Program-made: the position numbers and the translations under genes
Source of the DNA: Streptomonospora litoralis
Lineage (GTDB): Bacteria > Actinomycetota > Actinomycetes > Streptosporangiales > Streptosporangiaceae
Reading direction: 5' to 3'
Assembly: GCF_004323735.1 (NCBI RefSeq)
Contig: NZ_CP036455.1
Span: 3,219,101-3,283,100, forward strand
DNA length: 64,000 nt
Part shown: piece by piece, positions 38,374 to 56,600 of the stretch
Numbering within the stretch: the first letter of the stretch is position 1
How the letters are laid out: every line of letters starts with the position of its first letter
Notes under the pieces: model-generated
Seen by the model: only the letters and a program-made list of their open reading frames with translations
Told to the model about the DNA's origin: nothing
The model's database searches: none

Positions 38374-38907
38374 GTGCGGTCACCTCCGGATGGCCGCCCC
38401 GGGAGGCGGGGCGGCGTGCTGGGGTCGGAACTTGCTGCGGGGCCGGAGCCTGCCGGTTGGAATCGGACTTCGGTCGGTCGACTCACCCGTAGGGGCGGCC
38501 GGACTGTTCGGGCGGATGGAGGGAGCGCTCGGGCGGGCGGTACGGCGGGCCGGGGAGTCGGCGCCGTCGCCCCGGCAGCAGCTGTGCCAGCACCCAACCG
38601 CTGGGGCCGCCTACCGGTGCGGGGAAGTCGGCCGTCCCAGCGGGGCGCACGAGCGACGACCGGGCGCCCCGCCCCTGTTCGGATCGTTGATGGGGTTTCT
38701 CGAACTCGTAGCGGGCGCGACGCCGGGCTCGGCCACCGGTGGCCGAGCCCGGTTGGAAGGCGCACGGTGCGCTCGGCGGCAAGCTGCCTCGCTCGCCGGG
38801 AGAGCTGCGACCCGTTGCCGCGGCCCTTCTGGTGGCAGGTCCGCGGCGGTTCGGAGGGGGCCCGGATACACCGCTGTCCGACGGCGCGTAAAACCGCATC
38901 AACCGTC
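38374..38907. other. Intergenic region, 534 bp
   Basis: Apart from the palindrome at 38723 and a weak 8-bp hairpin near the acyltransferase ribosome binding site (38393-38415), no coding or regulatory element is convincing. The promoter of the acyltransferase gene should lie here, but no iron box was found. Confidence 0.4.
38723..38752 (-). terminator. Perfect 30-bp palindrome downstream of the binding-protein gene
   Basis: 15+15 bp with no spacer (CCGGGCTCGGCCACC and its complement), 155 nt beyond the lipoprotein gene stop. It probably terminates that transcript. Confidence 0.55.
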
Positions 38908-39885
38908 TCAGAGGTCCTGCAGGACGCGCTCCTCCAGCTGGTCGAAGAGCTGCAGGCCGGTGGTGTAGCTCATCGCGCCCAGTTGCGGAACCGAGTAGAC
39001 CCGGTCGTTCTGCACCGGCTCCAGCTCGCTCCACGGGCCCTGGTCCATGACGTCCTGGATGGGCCGGGTGGGGTTGCCCTCGGCGTCGGCGCGGGTGAGG
39101 ACCGCGTCGTACTCGTTGAGCCGGTCGAGCTGCTCCAGCGGCAGCGACTCGCTGAAGGCTCCGTCGGCCGACTCCGGGGTGAACCGCATACCCGCGTCGG
39201 CGGGCACGGTCGTGCCGTGGGAGCCCTGGTGCTCCAGGGTCCAGTTGCCGTCGCCGTAGGCGTCGATGGAGACGAACATCGTGTCGGCGAGGACGTCGGA
39301 GTACTCCTCGTTGAGCTCCGCGGCGCGGTTGTCGTACTCCTCGATCAGCCGGGCGTGGGCGTCGGAGACTCCGGCGGCGTCGGCGATGCGCTCGTTCATG
39401 TCCTTCCACTCCGAGGGCTGGTTCATCGCGGCCACCGCGACGGGGGCGACCTGCTCCAGCTCGGAGTAGTCGAACTCCATGGCGGCGGCGAGGCCGGAGA
39501 CGATCAGGTCGGGCTCCAGCTGGGCGACCTTCTCGACGTCGATCTCCAGATCGCGGCCGACCTGCGGCAGCCCCTGGGCCTTCTCCAGCTCCTCGGGGGT
39601 CATGCCGGTGTCCTGGGTTCCGCTGGAGACGCCGACGAGGTCGGCCTCGTCCACCGAGATCAGCGCGGTGACGGCCCAGCCGATGGCGACGATGCGCTGG
39701 GGGTCCTCGGGGATCTCCACGGGCTGTTCGGCGTGGTCGCTGGTGAACTCGCGCGTGGGAGCGGAGGACGCGTCGGCCTGCCGGCCGCCGTCGGCGGCGC
39801 CGCTGGTACACGCGCTCAGGGCGAGCGCGAAGGCGGCGATCAAACCGATCCCCCATCGGGGGAGCAAGGCGCGGAATCGGTTCAT
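38908..39885 (-). CDS. Siderophore-binding lipoprotein (ABC transporter substrate-binding protein)
   Basis: A 325-residue FepB/FecB-type binding protein. The lipoprotein signal ends in the lipobox Leu-Ser-Ala-Cys26. The mature part has EDPQRIVAIGWAVTALISVDEADLVGVSSG, LEIDVEKVAQLEPDLIVSG, a long backbone helix (WKDMNERIADAAGVSDAHARL), and the C-terminal EYDAVLTRADAEG and DRVYSVPQLG segments. It captures ferric siderophore outside the membrane and hands it to FecCD-type permeases, none of which is in this window. The ATG at 39885 has GGAG 5 nt upstream and an iron-box-like site just above. It follows the second NRPS gene on the same strand but has its own control. Confidence 0.94.
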   Translation of the reverse strand: MNRFRALLPRWGIGLIAAFALALSACTSGAADGGRQADASSAPTREFTSDHAEQPVEIPEDPQRIVAIGWAVTALISVDEADLVGVSSGTQDTGMTPEELEKAQGLPQVGRDLEIDVEKVAQLEPDLIVSGLAAAMEFDYSELEQVAPVAVAAMNQPSEWKDMNERIADAAGVSDAHARLIEEYDNRAAELNEEYSDVLADTMFVSIDAYGDGNWTLEHQGSHGTTVPADAGMRFTPESADGAFSESLPLEQLDRLNEYDAVLTRADAEGNPTRPIQDVMDQGPWSELEPVQNDRVYSVPQLGAMSYTTGLQLFDQLEERVLQDL

Positions 39886-39904
39886 GGATACTCCAGACTC
39901 AATG

Positions 39905-39923
39905 AAAGGTGAGGCTTACCTTA
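39905..39923. promoter_or_regulatory. Iron box upstream of the binding-protein gene
   Basis: AAAGGTGAGGCTTACCTTA, 14 of 19 consensus positions, located 20 bp before the ATG and within the 98-bp gap after the NRPS stop. Confidence 0.6.
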
Positions 39924-39983
39924 GAGGGTCGGTTTCGGTGCGGGACAGGCGGGGTGGCCGTCGTCCGCGCGGGAATCGGGTTT

Positions 39984-47638
<7,655 letters not shown>

Positions 47639-47642
<4 letters not shown>

Positions 47643-50600
47643 GAGAGCCTCCACTCTGCTTCGAATTCGTCGATCTCGTCCTGGCCGAGGTCGGCAAGGG
47701 ACAGGTCCGAGGGCGTGTGGCCGCCCGCCGCGGCCGATCCGGTGTGCGCAACCAGACCGCTGAGCTGGGCGAACCACGACTCGGCGAGGCCGCGCGCGGC
47801 CTGCTCGCTCAGCAGCCGCTTGGGCCAGGACCAGGTGGCCGACAGCACCGGCCCGCCGGCGCCGTCGCGGGCGACGGTGTCGACCTGCAGCGGGTAGCCG
47901 ACGGGCATCTCCGGGTCGATGCCGGGGGGCAGCCCGGCCGTCTCGGGCGCGACGGCCCAGGCCGCCTCCTCGGCGGAGACCGCGACGCGGCCCAGGTAGT
48001 TGAACAGCAGCGGGGGTTCGGGGACCGCGGCCAGCACCGGCCCGGCGTCCGGGTCGAGGTGGCGCAGCAGGCCGTAGCCGATACCGCCGTCGCCGGGGTG
48101 GGCGCGCAGCTGCTCCTTGACCCGCTTGAGCGCGTCGCCGGCGGCACTGCCGCCCGCGCGGGCCGCAGCGGGGTCGATGCCGGCGACGTCCAGCCGGGCA
48201 GGGTGCACAGCGGTGAACCAGCCGACCGTGCCCGAGACGTCCGCGCCGGGGAACAGGTGCTGCTCGCGGCCGTGGCCCTCCAGGGCGATGCGCAGCACAG
48301 AGCCGGCCTCCGCGCACAGCGCGCGGTTCTCGGGGGTGTCGGCGCGCCACTCGGCCGCCGCGAGGGCGAGTGCGCTGAGCAGCACGTCCTCGATTCCGGT
48401 GTGGAAGACCTCCGGCACGCGGGTCAGCAGCGCCTCGGTGTCGGCGGCCGGCAGCGAGACGGTGATCCGGCGCAGCGTGGAGGCGGTGTCGCGCTCGGGG
48501 TCGAGCGGTGACCGGGGCGGTACCTGCTCGGCCGCGGCGCCGCCGGCCGCGCCGGCGATCTCCCGCCAGGCGGGCAGTTCGGCGCGGCGGCGCTCGGAGC
48601 GGGCCTCGGTACGCAACAGGCGCGACCACCGGGCGTAGGAGGTGTGCGGAGCCGGTAGCGCGGGCGCGCCGCCGCCGGATACGCCGCGCCAGGCCGCGGC
48701 GAGGTCGGTGCGCACGATGTGCCAGGAGACGGCGTCAACAGCGAGGTGGTGGATCACCAGCACCAACCGCCCGGGGCGGTCGGGGCCGCGGTCGAGCCAG
48801 GCGGCCCGCAGCATCGCGCCCTTCTGCGGTGCGAGGCGGTCCTGGGCGGTGCGGGCCTCCTCGGCGGCGGCGCGGGCCAGCTCGTCCTCGCTCAGCCCCG
48901 AGGCGTCGCGCCGCCGCAGCACGTCGGCCGCCGAGACCGCGCCGGGCTCGGCCGCGTGCAGGCGCAGGCTCTCGCCTGCCTCCAGCCGGGACCGCAGCAT
49001 GGCGTGGCCGTCCAGCACGGCCTGCAGGACCGCGGCCAGCGCGGCCTGGTCGGCGCCTACCGGAGTGTGCAGCACCGTCGCCTGGCTGAACCGGTCCGCG
49101 GGGCCGCCGCGTTCGCCCAGCCAGTGCATGACGGGTGTGGGCGGCACCTCCCCGGTGCCGTCGTCGGCCTCGGCGCCCTCGTTCGGTGAGCCGGTAGCGG
49201 TGATCGCGCCGGCGGCCAGGGCGAGGCGCTCGGGCGTCTGCTCGGTGAAGACGTCGGCCGGGCTGAGTTCGAGTCCGCGCCCGCGGGCCCGGCCGACGAG
49301 CTGGATGGCGAGGATGCTGTCCCCGCCGAGCGCGAAGAAGCCGTCGTCGGCGCCGACCGCGTCCAGGCCGAGCAGGTCGGCGAACAGCGCGCAGAGCAGC
49401 TCCTCGACGGCTCCGCGTGCCCGGCGGCCGGAGCCGGCCCGCTGTTCGAGGTCGGGCTCGGGCAGGGCGGCGCGGTCGAGCTTGCCGTTGGCCGTGAGCG
49501 GGAACGCGTCCAGGACGGTGACCGCGGCGGGCACCATGTGCTCGGGCAGCCGGGCGGCGAGACCCCGCAGCAGCACCGCGGGGTCCGGGGTGGCCGCTCC
49601 GGGTGCGGCCGTCACGTATCCGACGAGGCGCACCGCGCCGGCTGCGGTCTCGCGGGCGGCGGCGACGGCGGCCGCGACCTCGGGGAACGCGGTGAGCGCG
49701 TGCTCGACCTCGCCCGGCTCGACACGCATCCCCCGCACCTTGACCTGGAAATCCGAACGGCCGACGAACACCAGCCGCCCCGAAGCGTCCCAGCGCACCA
49801 CGTCACCCGTGCGATACATCCGCGAACCCGGCGGACCGAACGGGTCGGCGACGAACCGCTCCGCCGACAGCCCCGGACGGCGGGCATAGCCACGGGCGAG
49901 TTGGACGCCGGACAGGTACAGCTCACCCTCCACCCCGACCGGAACCGGCGAAAGACGGGCATCCAGCACGTAGACACCGGTGTTCCACACCGGACGCCCG
50001 ATCGGCACACCCGCGCCCGAGAACGCCTCCGACCCCACGTCGAAGGCCGTCACGTCCACCGCCGCCTCGGTCGGCCCGTACAGGTTCGCCAGCGCCGCTG
50101 CGGGCAGGAGTTGTGTGAACCGCTCGGCCAATTCGGTACCCAGGGCCTCTCCGGAGGCGAACACCTGCCGAAGCGAGACACAGTCGCCCGCTTCGGGGGC
50201 GTCCACGAACACCCGCAGCATCGAGGGCACGAAGTGGCACACCGTCACGCGGTGGGCGGCGACGGTCGCGGCGAGGTAGGCGGGGTCGCGGTGGCCCCCC
50301 GGCTCGGCCACCACCAACCCGGCACCCGCGGCGAACGGCCAGAACAACTCCCACACCGACACGTCGAAGGACACCGGCGTCTTCAGCAGCACCCGGTCCT
50401 CCACCGAAAGCCCGTAAGCCCCCTGCATCCACACCAACCGGTTCACGACCGACCGGTGCGACACCACCACCCCCTTGGGCCGACCCGTCGACCCCGACGT
50501 GTACAGCACATAAGCCGCATTCCCACCCCGCAACGGCGCCGTCCGCTCGTCGTCGGACAGCGGGGCGGGATCGCGGTCGGCGATCCGCCGCGCCGTGGCG

Positions 50601-53600
50601 GGCTCGTCCAGCACCAGCCGGGGCACGGCCGGCTCCCGCGGCAGGTCGCCGGCGTCGGCGCCGCGGCACAGCAGCACGGCCGGACGCGCATCCGCCAGCA
50701 CGAACCCCACCCGCTCACCCGGCTGCTCGGCCTCCACCGGCAGATACGCCGCACCCGCACACACCACCGCATGCAGCGCCACCACCAGATCTACCGACCG
50801 CGGCAGCGCCACCGCCACCACCGACTCCGGCCCCACACCCCGCGACACCAACTCCCGCGCCAACCGGTGCACCCGCGCATCGAACTCCGAACGCGACAGC
50901 ACGGTTCGGCCGGACAGCAGCGCGCAGCGGTCTCCCCCGGCCTCGGCCCCCTGCGCCACGAGCTGCGGCAGCGTCTGATCGGCGACGGGCCGCGACGTCG
51001 CGTTCCACTCGGCCAGCAGCTTGTGCCGCTCGTCCGCGGCCAGTAGCGGCAGGTCGCAGATCGGGCGCTCGGGGTCGGCCACCGCCGCTGCGAGCAGGCG
51101 CAGCAGCCGGTCGGCGAGCCCGCGCGCGGTCCGGTGGTCGAACCGCTCGGCCGCGTAGCGGATCGCGACCTCCATGCCCTCCTCGCCGGGACGCTCGACG
51201 AACTCGAACTCCAAATCGAAGCGGGCCGCGGTGCCGGCCAGTCCCTCGTCGACGGCCGCGTCGGCGCCGAGCAGCCCGCCGCCCAGCTCCGGCCGGATCT
51301 GGTGGCTGACCATCACCTGGAACAGCGGATTGCGCCCGGCCGCGCGGACCGGGTTGAGCGCGTCCACGACCCGGTCGAACGGCAGGTCGGCGTTGGCGAA
51401 GGCCGCCACCGCGAAGGCGCGGGCGCGCTCCACCACCTCGCCGAAGCCGGGACGGCCGGAGAGATCGGTGCGCAGCACGAGGGTGTTCAGGAACATGCCC
51501 ACGGCCTCGTGCAGCGCCTCGTCGTCGCGGCCGGTGGCGGGCGTGCCCAGCGGGATGTCGGTGCCTCCGCCCATGCGGTGCAGCAGCAGGGCCACCGCCG
51601 ACTGCAGCACCAGGAAGGGGGTCGCGCCGCGCGCGCTGCCCAGCCGGGCGAGCGCGCGCGCCAGGTCGGGCGGGATCGGGGCGGCGACGGTGCCGGCGGT
51701 GTCGCCGGGCGGCGTCGGGCGCGGCCGGTCGGCGGGCAGCGGGATCTCGTCGGGCAGCCCGGCCAGCGCCTCGCGCCAGAACGCGCGCCGCCGGGAGGCC
51801 GTGCTTGCGGGGTCGTCGGCGGAGCCGAGCCGGTCGCGCTGCCACAGCGCGTAGTCGGCATAGGACACCGGCAGCGGCGCCCAGTCCGGTGCCGTGCCCG
51901 CGCGGCGAGCGGCGTAGGCGGTGTCCAGGTCGCGCAGGAACGGCTGCTGCGACCACTCGTCGACGGCGATGTGATGGAACAGGTTCAGCAGCACGTGTTC
52001 GCCGGAGTCCGCGGCGAACAGCACGGGCCGGTAGGCGGGTTCGTTCTCCAAATCGAAGGGGCGGCGCGCGGCCTCGGCGACACGCGCGTCCAGTTCCGCG
52101 GCACCGGTGCGCTCGACCCGCAGCGGGTCGAGCGCCTGCGGGGTGGCGAGGATGCGCTGGCGCGGCTCGCCGTCGCGGCGCGGATAGGCGGTGCGCAGGA
52201 TCTCGTGCCGGGCGGCGACGTCGGAGACCGCGGCGCCGAGCGCGTCGACGTCCACCGCGCCGTGCAGCCGCAGCGCCCAGGCGACGTTGTAGGTCGCCTC
52301 GGCGCCGGGGATCTGCGCCGCCGCCCACAGGCCGCGCTGCGCCGGCGAGAGCGGGGGGTCCTCATTCGGGGATTCGGCGGCGGCTCGGCCGCGCAGCGCC
52401 GGGCGGGCGGGGCCGGAGCCGTCGAGCCGGGCCGCGAGCGCCCCGGGGGTGGGGGCCTCGAACAGGTCGGCCACGGTCAGCTCCGCGCCGATGCGCGAGC
52501 GCAGTGCGTTGACCAGGCGGGCGCCGACCAGGGAGTTGCCGCCCAGGGCGAAGAAGGCGTCGTCGGCTGCGACGGCGTCCAGGCCGAGCAGGTCGGCCAT
52601 CAGCGCGCAGACCAGCTCTTCGCGCGGTCCGCGCGGCGCGCGCCCCGTGCCGGGGGCCGCGGCCGGCTCGGGGCCGGGCAGGGCGGCGCGGTCGAGCTTG
52701 CCGTTGGCCGTGAGCGGCAGCGCGTCCAAAGCGATGAGCGCCTCGGGCACCATGTGCTCGGGCAGCCGAGCCGCCAGGGCGGCGCGCAGGTGCTCGGGAT
52801 CGGCGCCACCCGGTTCCGCGGGGACGACGTAGCCGACGAGGCGCAGGTCCCCGGCCGCGTCGGTGCGGGCGGCGGCGACGGCGGCCGCGACCTCGGGGAA
52901 CGCGGTGAGCGCGTGCTCGACCTCGCCCGGCTCGACACGCATCCCCCGCACCTTGACCTGGAAATCCGAACGGCCGACGAACACCAGCCGCCCCGAAGCG
53001 TCCCAGCGCACCACGTCACCCGTGCGATACATCCGCGAACCCGGCGGACCGAACGGGTCGGCGACGAACCGCTCCGCCGACAGCCCCGGACGGCGGGCAT
53101 AGCCACGGGCGAGTTGGACGCCGGACAGGTACAGCTCACCCTCCACCCCGACCGGAACCGGCGAAAGACGGGCATCCAGCACGTAGACACCGGTGTTCCA
53201 CACCGGACGCCCGATCGGCACACCCGCGCCCGAGAACGCCTCCGACCCCACGTCGAAGGCCGTCACGTCCACCGCCGCCTCGGTCGGCCCGTACAGGTTC
53301 GCCAGCGCCGCTGCGGGCAGGAGTTGTGTGAACCGCTCGGCCAATTCGGTACCCAGGGCCTCTCCGGAGGCGAACACCTGCCGAAGCGAGACACAGTCGC
53401 CCGCTTCGGGGGCGTCCACGAACACCCGCAGCATCGAGGGCACGAAGTGGCACACCGTCACGCGGTGGGCGGCGACGGTCGCGGCGAGGTAGGCGGGGTC
53501 GCGGTGGCCCCCCGGCTCGGCCACCACCAACCCGGCACCCGCGGCGAACGGCCAGAACAACTCCCACACCGACACGTCGAAGGACACCGGCGTCTTCAGC

Positions 53601-56600
53601 AGCACCCGATCGTCCGCCGACAGCCCGTAAGCCCCCTGCATCCACACCAACCGGTTCACGACCGACCGGTGCGACACCACCACCCCCTTGGGCCGACCCG
53701 TCGACCCCGACGTGTACAGCACATAAGCCGCATTCCCACCCCACAACGGCGCCGTCCGCTCGGCGTCACCGACGGCCGTCTCCGGGTGCTCGGCGATGCG
53801 GGCGGCGGTACCCGGGTCGTCGAGCACGAGGGTGTCCACGCCCGCGACCGCGGGGAGCCGTTCGGCGTCGGCGCCGCGGCACAGCAGCACGGCCGGACGC
53901 GCATCCGCCAGCACGAACCCCACCCGCTCACCCGGCTGCTCGGCCTCCACCGGCAGATACGCCGCACCCGCACACACCACCGCATGCAGCGCCACCACCA
54001 GATCCACCGACCGCGGCAGCGCCACCGCCACCACCGACTCCGGCCCCACACCCCGCGACACCAACTCCCGCGCCAACCGGTGCACCCGCGCATCGAACTC
54101 CGAACGCGAGAGCCGTTCGCCGCCGTCGCTACCGCCTGCGCCGACGACGGCGGGGTATCCGTGCGCGGCAGCCCGCTCGGCCCCTCGGGCGAGCAGCTCG
54201 GGCAGGGTGTGCTCGGCCAGGGGGCGGGCGGTCGCGTTCCACTCGACCAGCAGCTTGTGCCGTTCGCCCTGGGACAGCAGCGGCAGATCGCCGACGGGCC
54301 GATCGGCCTCGGCCGCGCCCGCGGCGAGAAGCCGGACCAGGCGGCGGGTGAGGTCGGCGACGGTGGTGCGATCGAACCGGTCGGCCGAGTAGCGCACCGC
54401 GCAGTCCAGTTCCGCGGCGCCGGGGCGCTCGATGAACACGATTTCCAGGTCGAACTTGGCGGTGTCGAGGACCCGGTCCTCCAGCCGCGTGCGCAGCCCC
54501 AGCAGCTCCGCGGTGCCTTCGGGCCGACTCTGGTGGCTGACCATCACCTGGAACAGCGGGTTGCGCCCGGCCGCGCGGACCGGGTCGGCCTCGGCGACGA
54601 CGTCGTCGAAGGGCAGTTCGGCGTGCGCGAACGCGGCGACGTCGCTGCGCCGCACCCGCTCCAGCAATTCGCGGAAGGTGGGCCGGCCGGAGAGGTCGGT
54701 GCGCAGCACGAGGGTGTTCAGGAACATGCCCACGGCCTCGTGCAGCGCCTCGTCGCCGCGGCCGGTGGCGGGCGTGCCCAGCGGGATGTCGGCGCCGCCG
54801 CCCATGCGGTGCAGCAGCAGCGCCACCGCCGCGCGCAGCACCATGAAGCGGGTGGTGCGGGTCTCCGCGGCGAGCCGGGTCAGCGCGCCGTTCAGGTCGG
54901 CGGGCAGGGTGAAGCGCACCAGGCCGCCGTCGGCGCCCGGCGCGCCCGAGCGGGGCCGGTCGGCAGGCAGCGGGATCTCCTCGGGCAGCCCGGCCAGCGC
55001 CTCCCGCCAGAACGCGCGCAGCCGGTGGGCGCGGCTGCCCTCGCTCTCGGGATCGGCGAGCAGGTCGCGCTGCCACAGCGCGTAGTCGGCATAAGACACC
55101 GGCAGCGGCGCCCAGTCCGGTGCCGTGCCCGCGCGGCGAGCGGCGTAGGCGGTGTCCAGGTCGCGCAGGAACGGCTGCTGCGACCACTCGTCGACGGCGA
55201 TGTGATGGAACACGGCCAGCAGCACGTGCTCCGCTGCGCCGTCGGTGAACAGCGTGAAGCGCACCGGCAGGCCGCCGGTGAGGTCGAAGGGCTCGCGAGC
55301 GGCGCGGTCCAGCTGCGCTGCGCCGTCGCCGTCGATTGCCTCCACGGTCAGCAGCGGGCGGGGCAGGTCGGTCACGGAGGCGACGCGCTGTTCGGGCTCG
55401 CCTCCGGGCCGGGCGGGGAAGCGGGTGCGCAACACGGCGTGGCGGCCGAGCACGTCGCCCAGCGCCTCATCCAGCGCTGCGCGGTCCAGGTCTCCGGCGA
55501 TGCGCAGAGCCCAGGGCACGTTGTAGGCGCCGCCGGGAGCGCCGGCGGTCTCCAGCAGCCACAGGCGGCGCTGCTCGGCCGACAGCGGCACGCGGTCGGG
55601 CAGCGGGCGCACCGCCGCGAGCTCCGGGCGCGGGCCCTCGGCCGCCTCGGCCGCGGCGGCGACGTGTTCGGCGATGCGGGCGGGGGTGGCCGCGTCGAAC
55701 ACCTCGCGCACCCCGATGCCGGTGCCTGTGCCCAGCCGGGCGCGCAGCCGGTTGGCGACGCGGGCCGCGGCCAGCGAGTGGCCGCCCAGGGTGAAAAAGT
55801 CGTCGTCGGCACCGACTCCGGCGACGCCGAGCACCTCGCCGACCGCGGCGCAGACGGCCTCCTCCAGCCGGGTGCGCGGGGCGCGGCCGCGCCCGCCTAC
55901 GGCGGCGCCCTCGGGCACGGGCAGGGCCGACCGGTCGATCTTGCGGTTCTCGGTCAGCGGGAACTCCGCCAGCTCCACGACCGCGGAGGGCACCATGTAG
56001 TCGGGCAGGTGCTCGGCGACCGCGGCGCGCACAGCGGCCTGGTCCAGACCTTCGGCGCCGGGCTCGGCGACGACGTAGCCGGTGATGTCGGTGCCGGTGC
56101 CCGCCTCGGTGCGCACGGCGGCGACGGCCTGCGCGACGCCGGGATGGCGGGCCATCGCGGACTCGATCTCGCCGAGCTCGATGCGGAAACCGCGCACCTT
56201 GACCTGGAGGTCGGACCGGCCCAAGTAGTCCAGCTCTCCGGCGCGGGTCCAGCGCACGACGTCGCCGGTGCGGTACATGCGGGTGCCGGGCGGACCGAAC
56301 GGGTCGGCGACGAACCGCTCGGCGCTGAGTCCCGGGCGGCCGCGGTAGCCGCGCGCCAGGCCCGCTCCGGCGATGTAGAGGTCACCGGGGACCCCGGTGG
56401 GCACCGGGCGCAGCGCAGCGTCGAGCACGTGCACCCGCGTGTTGGCGACGGGCGCGCCGATCGTCACCGGCCGGTCGGGCGCCACCGCGGCGGCGGTGGA
56501 CCAGATGGTGGTTTCGGTGGGGCCGTACAGGTTGACCACCTCCACCGCCCGCTCGGCCAGCGACGCGGCCAACCGCTCGGGCAGCGCCTCACCGCCCACC

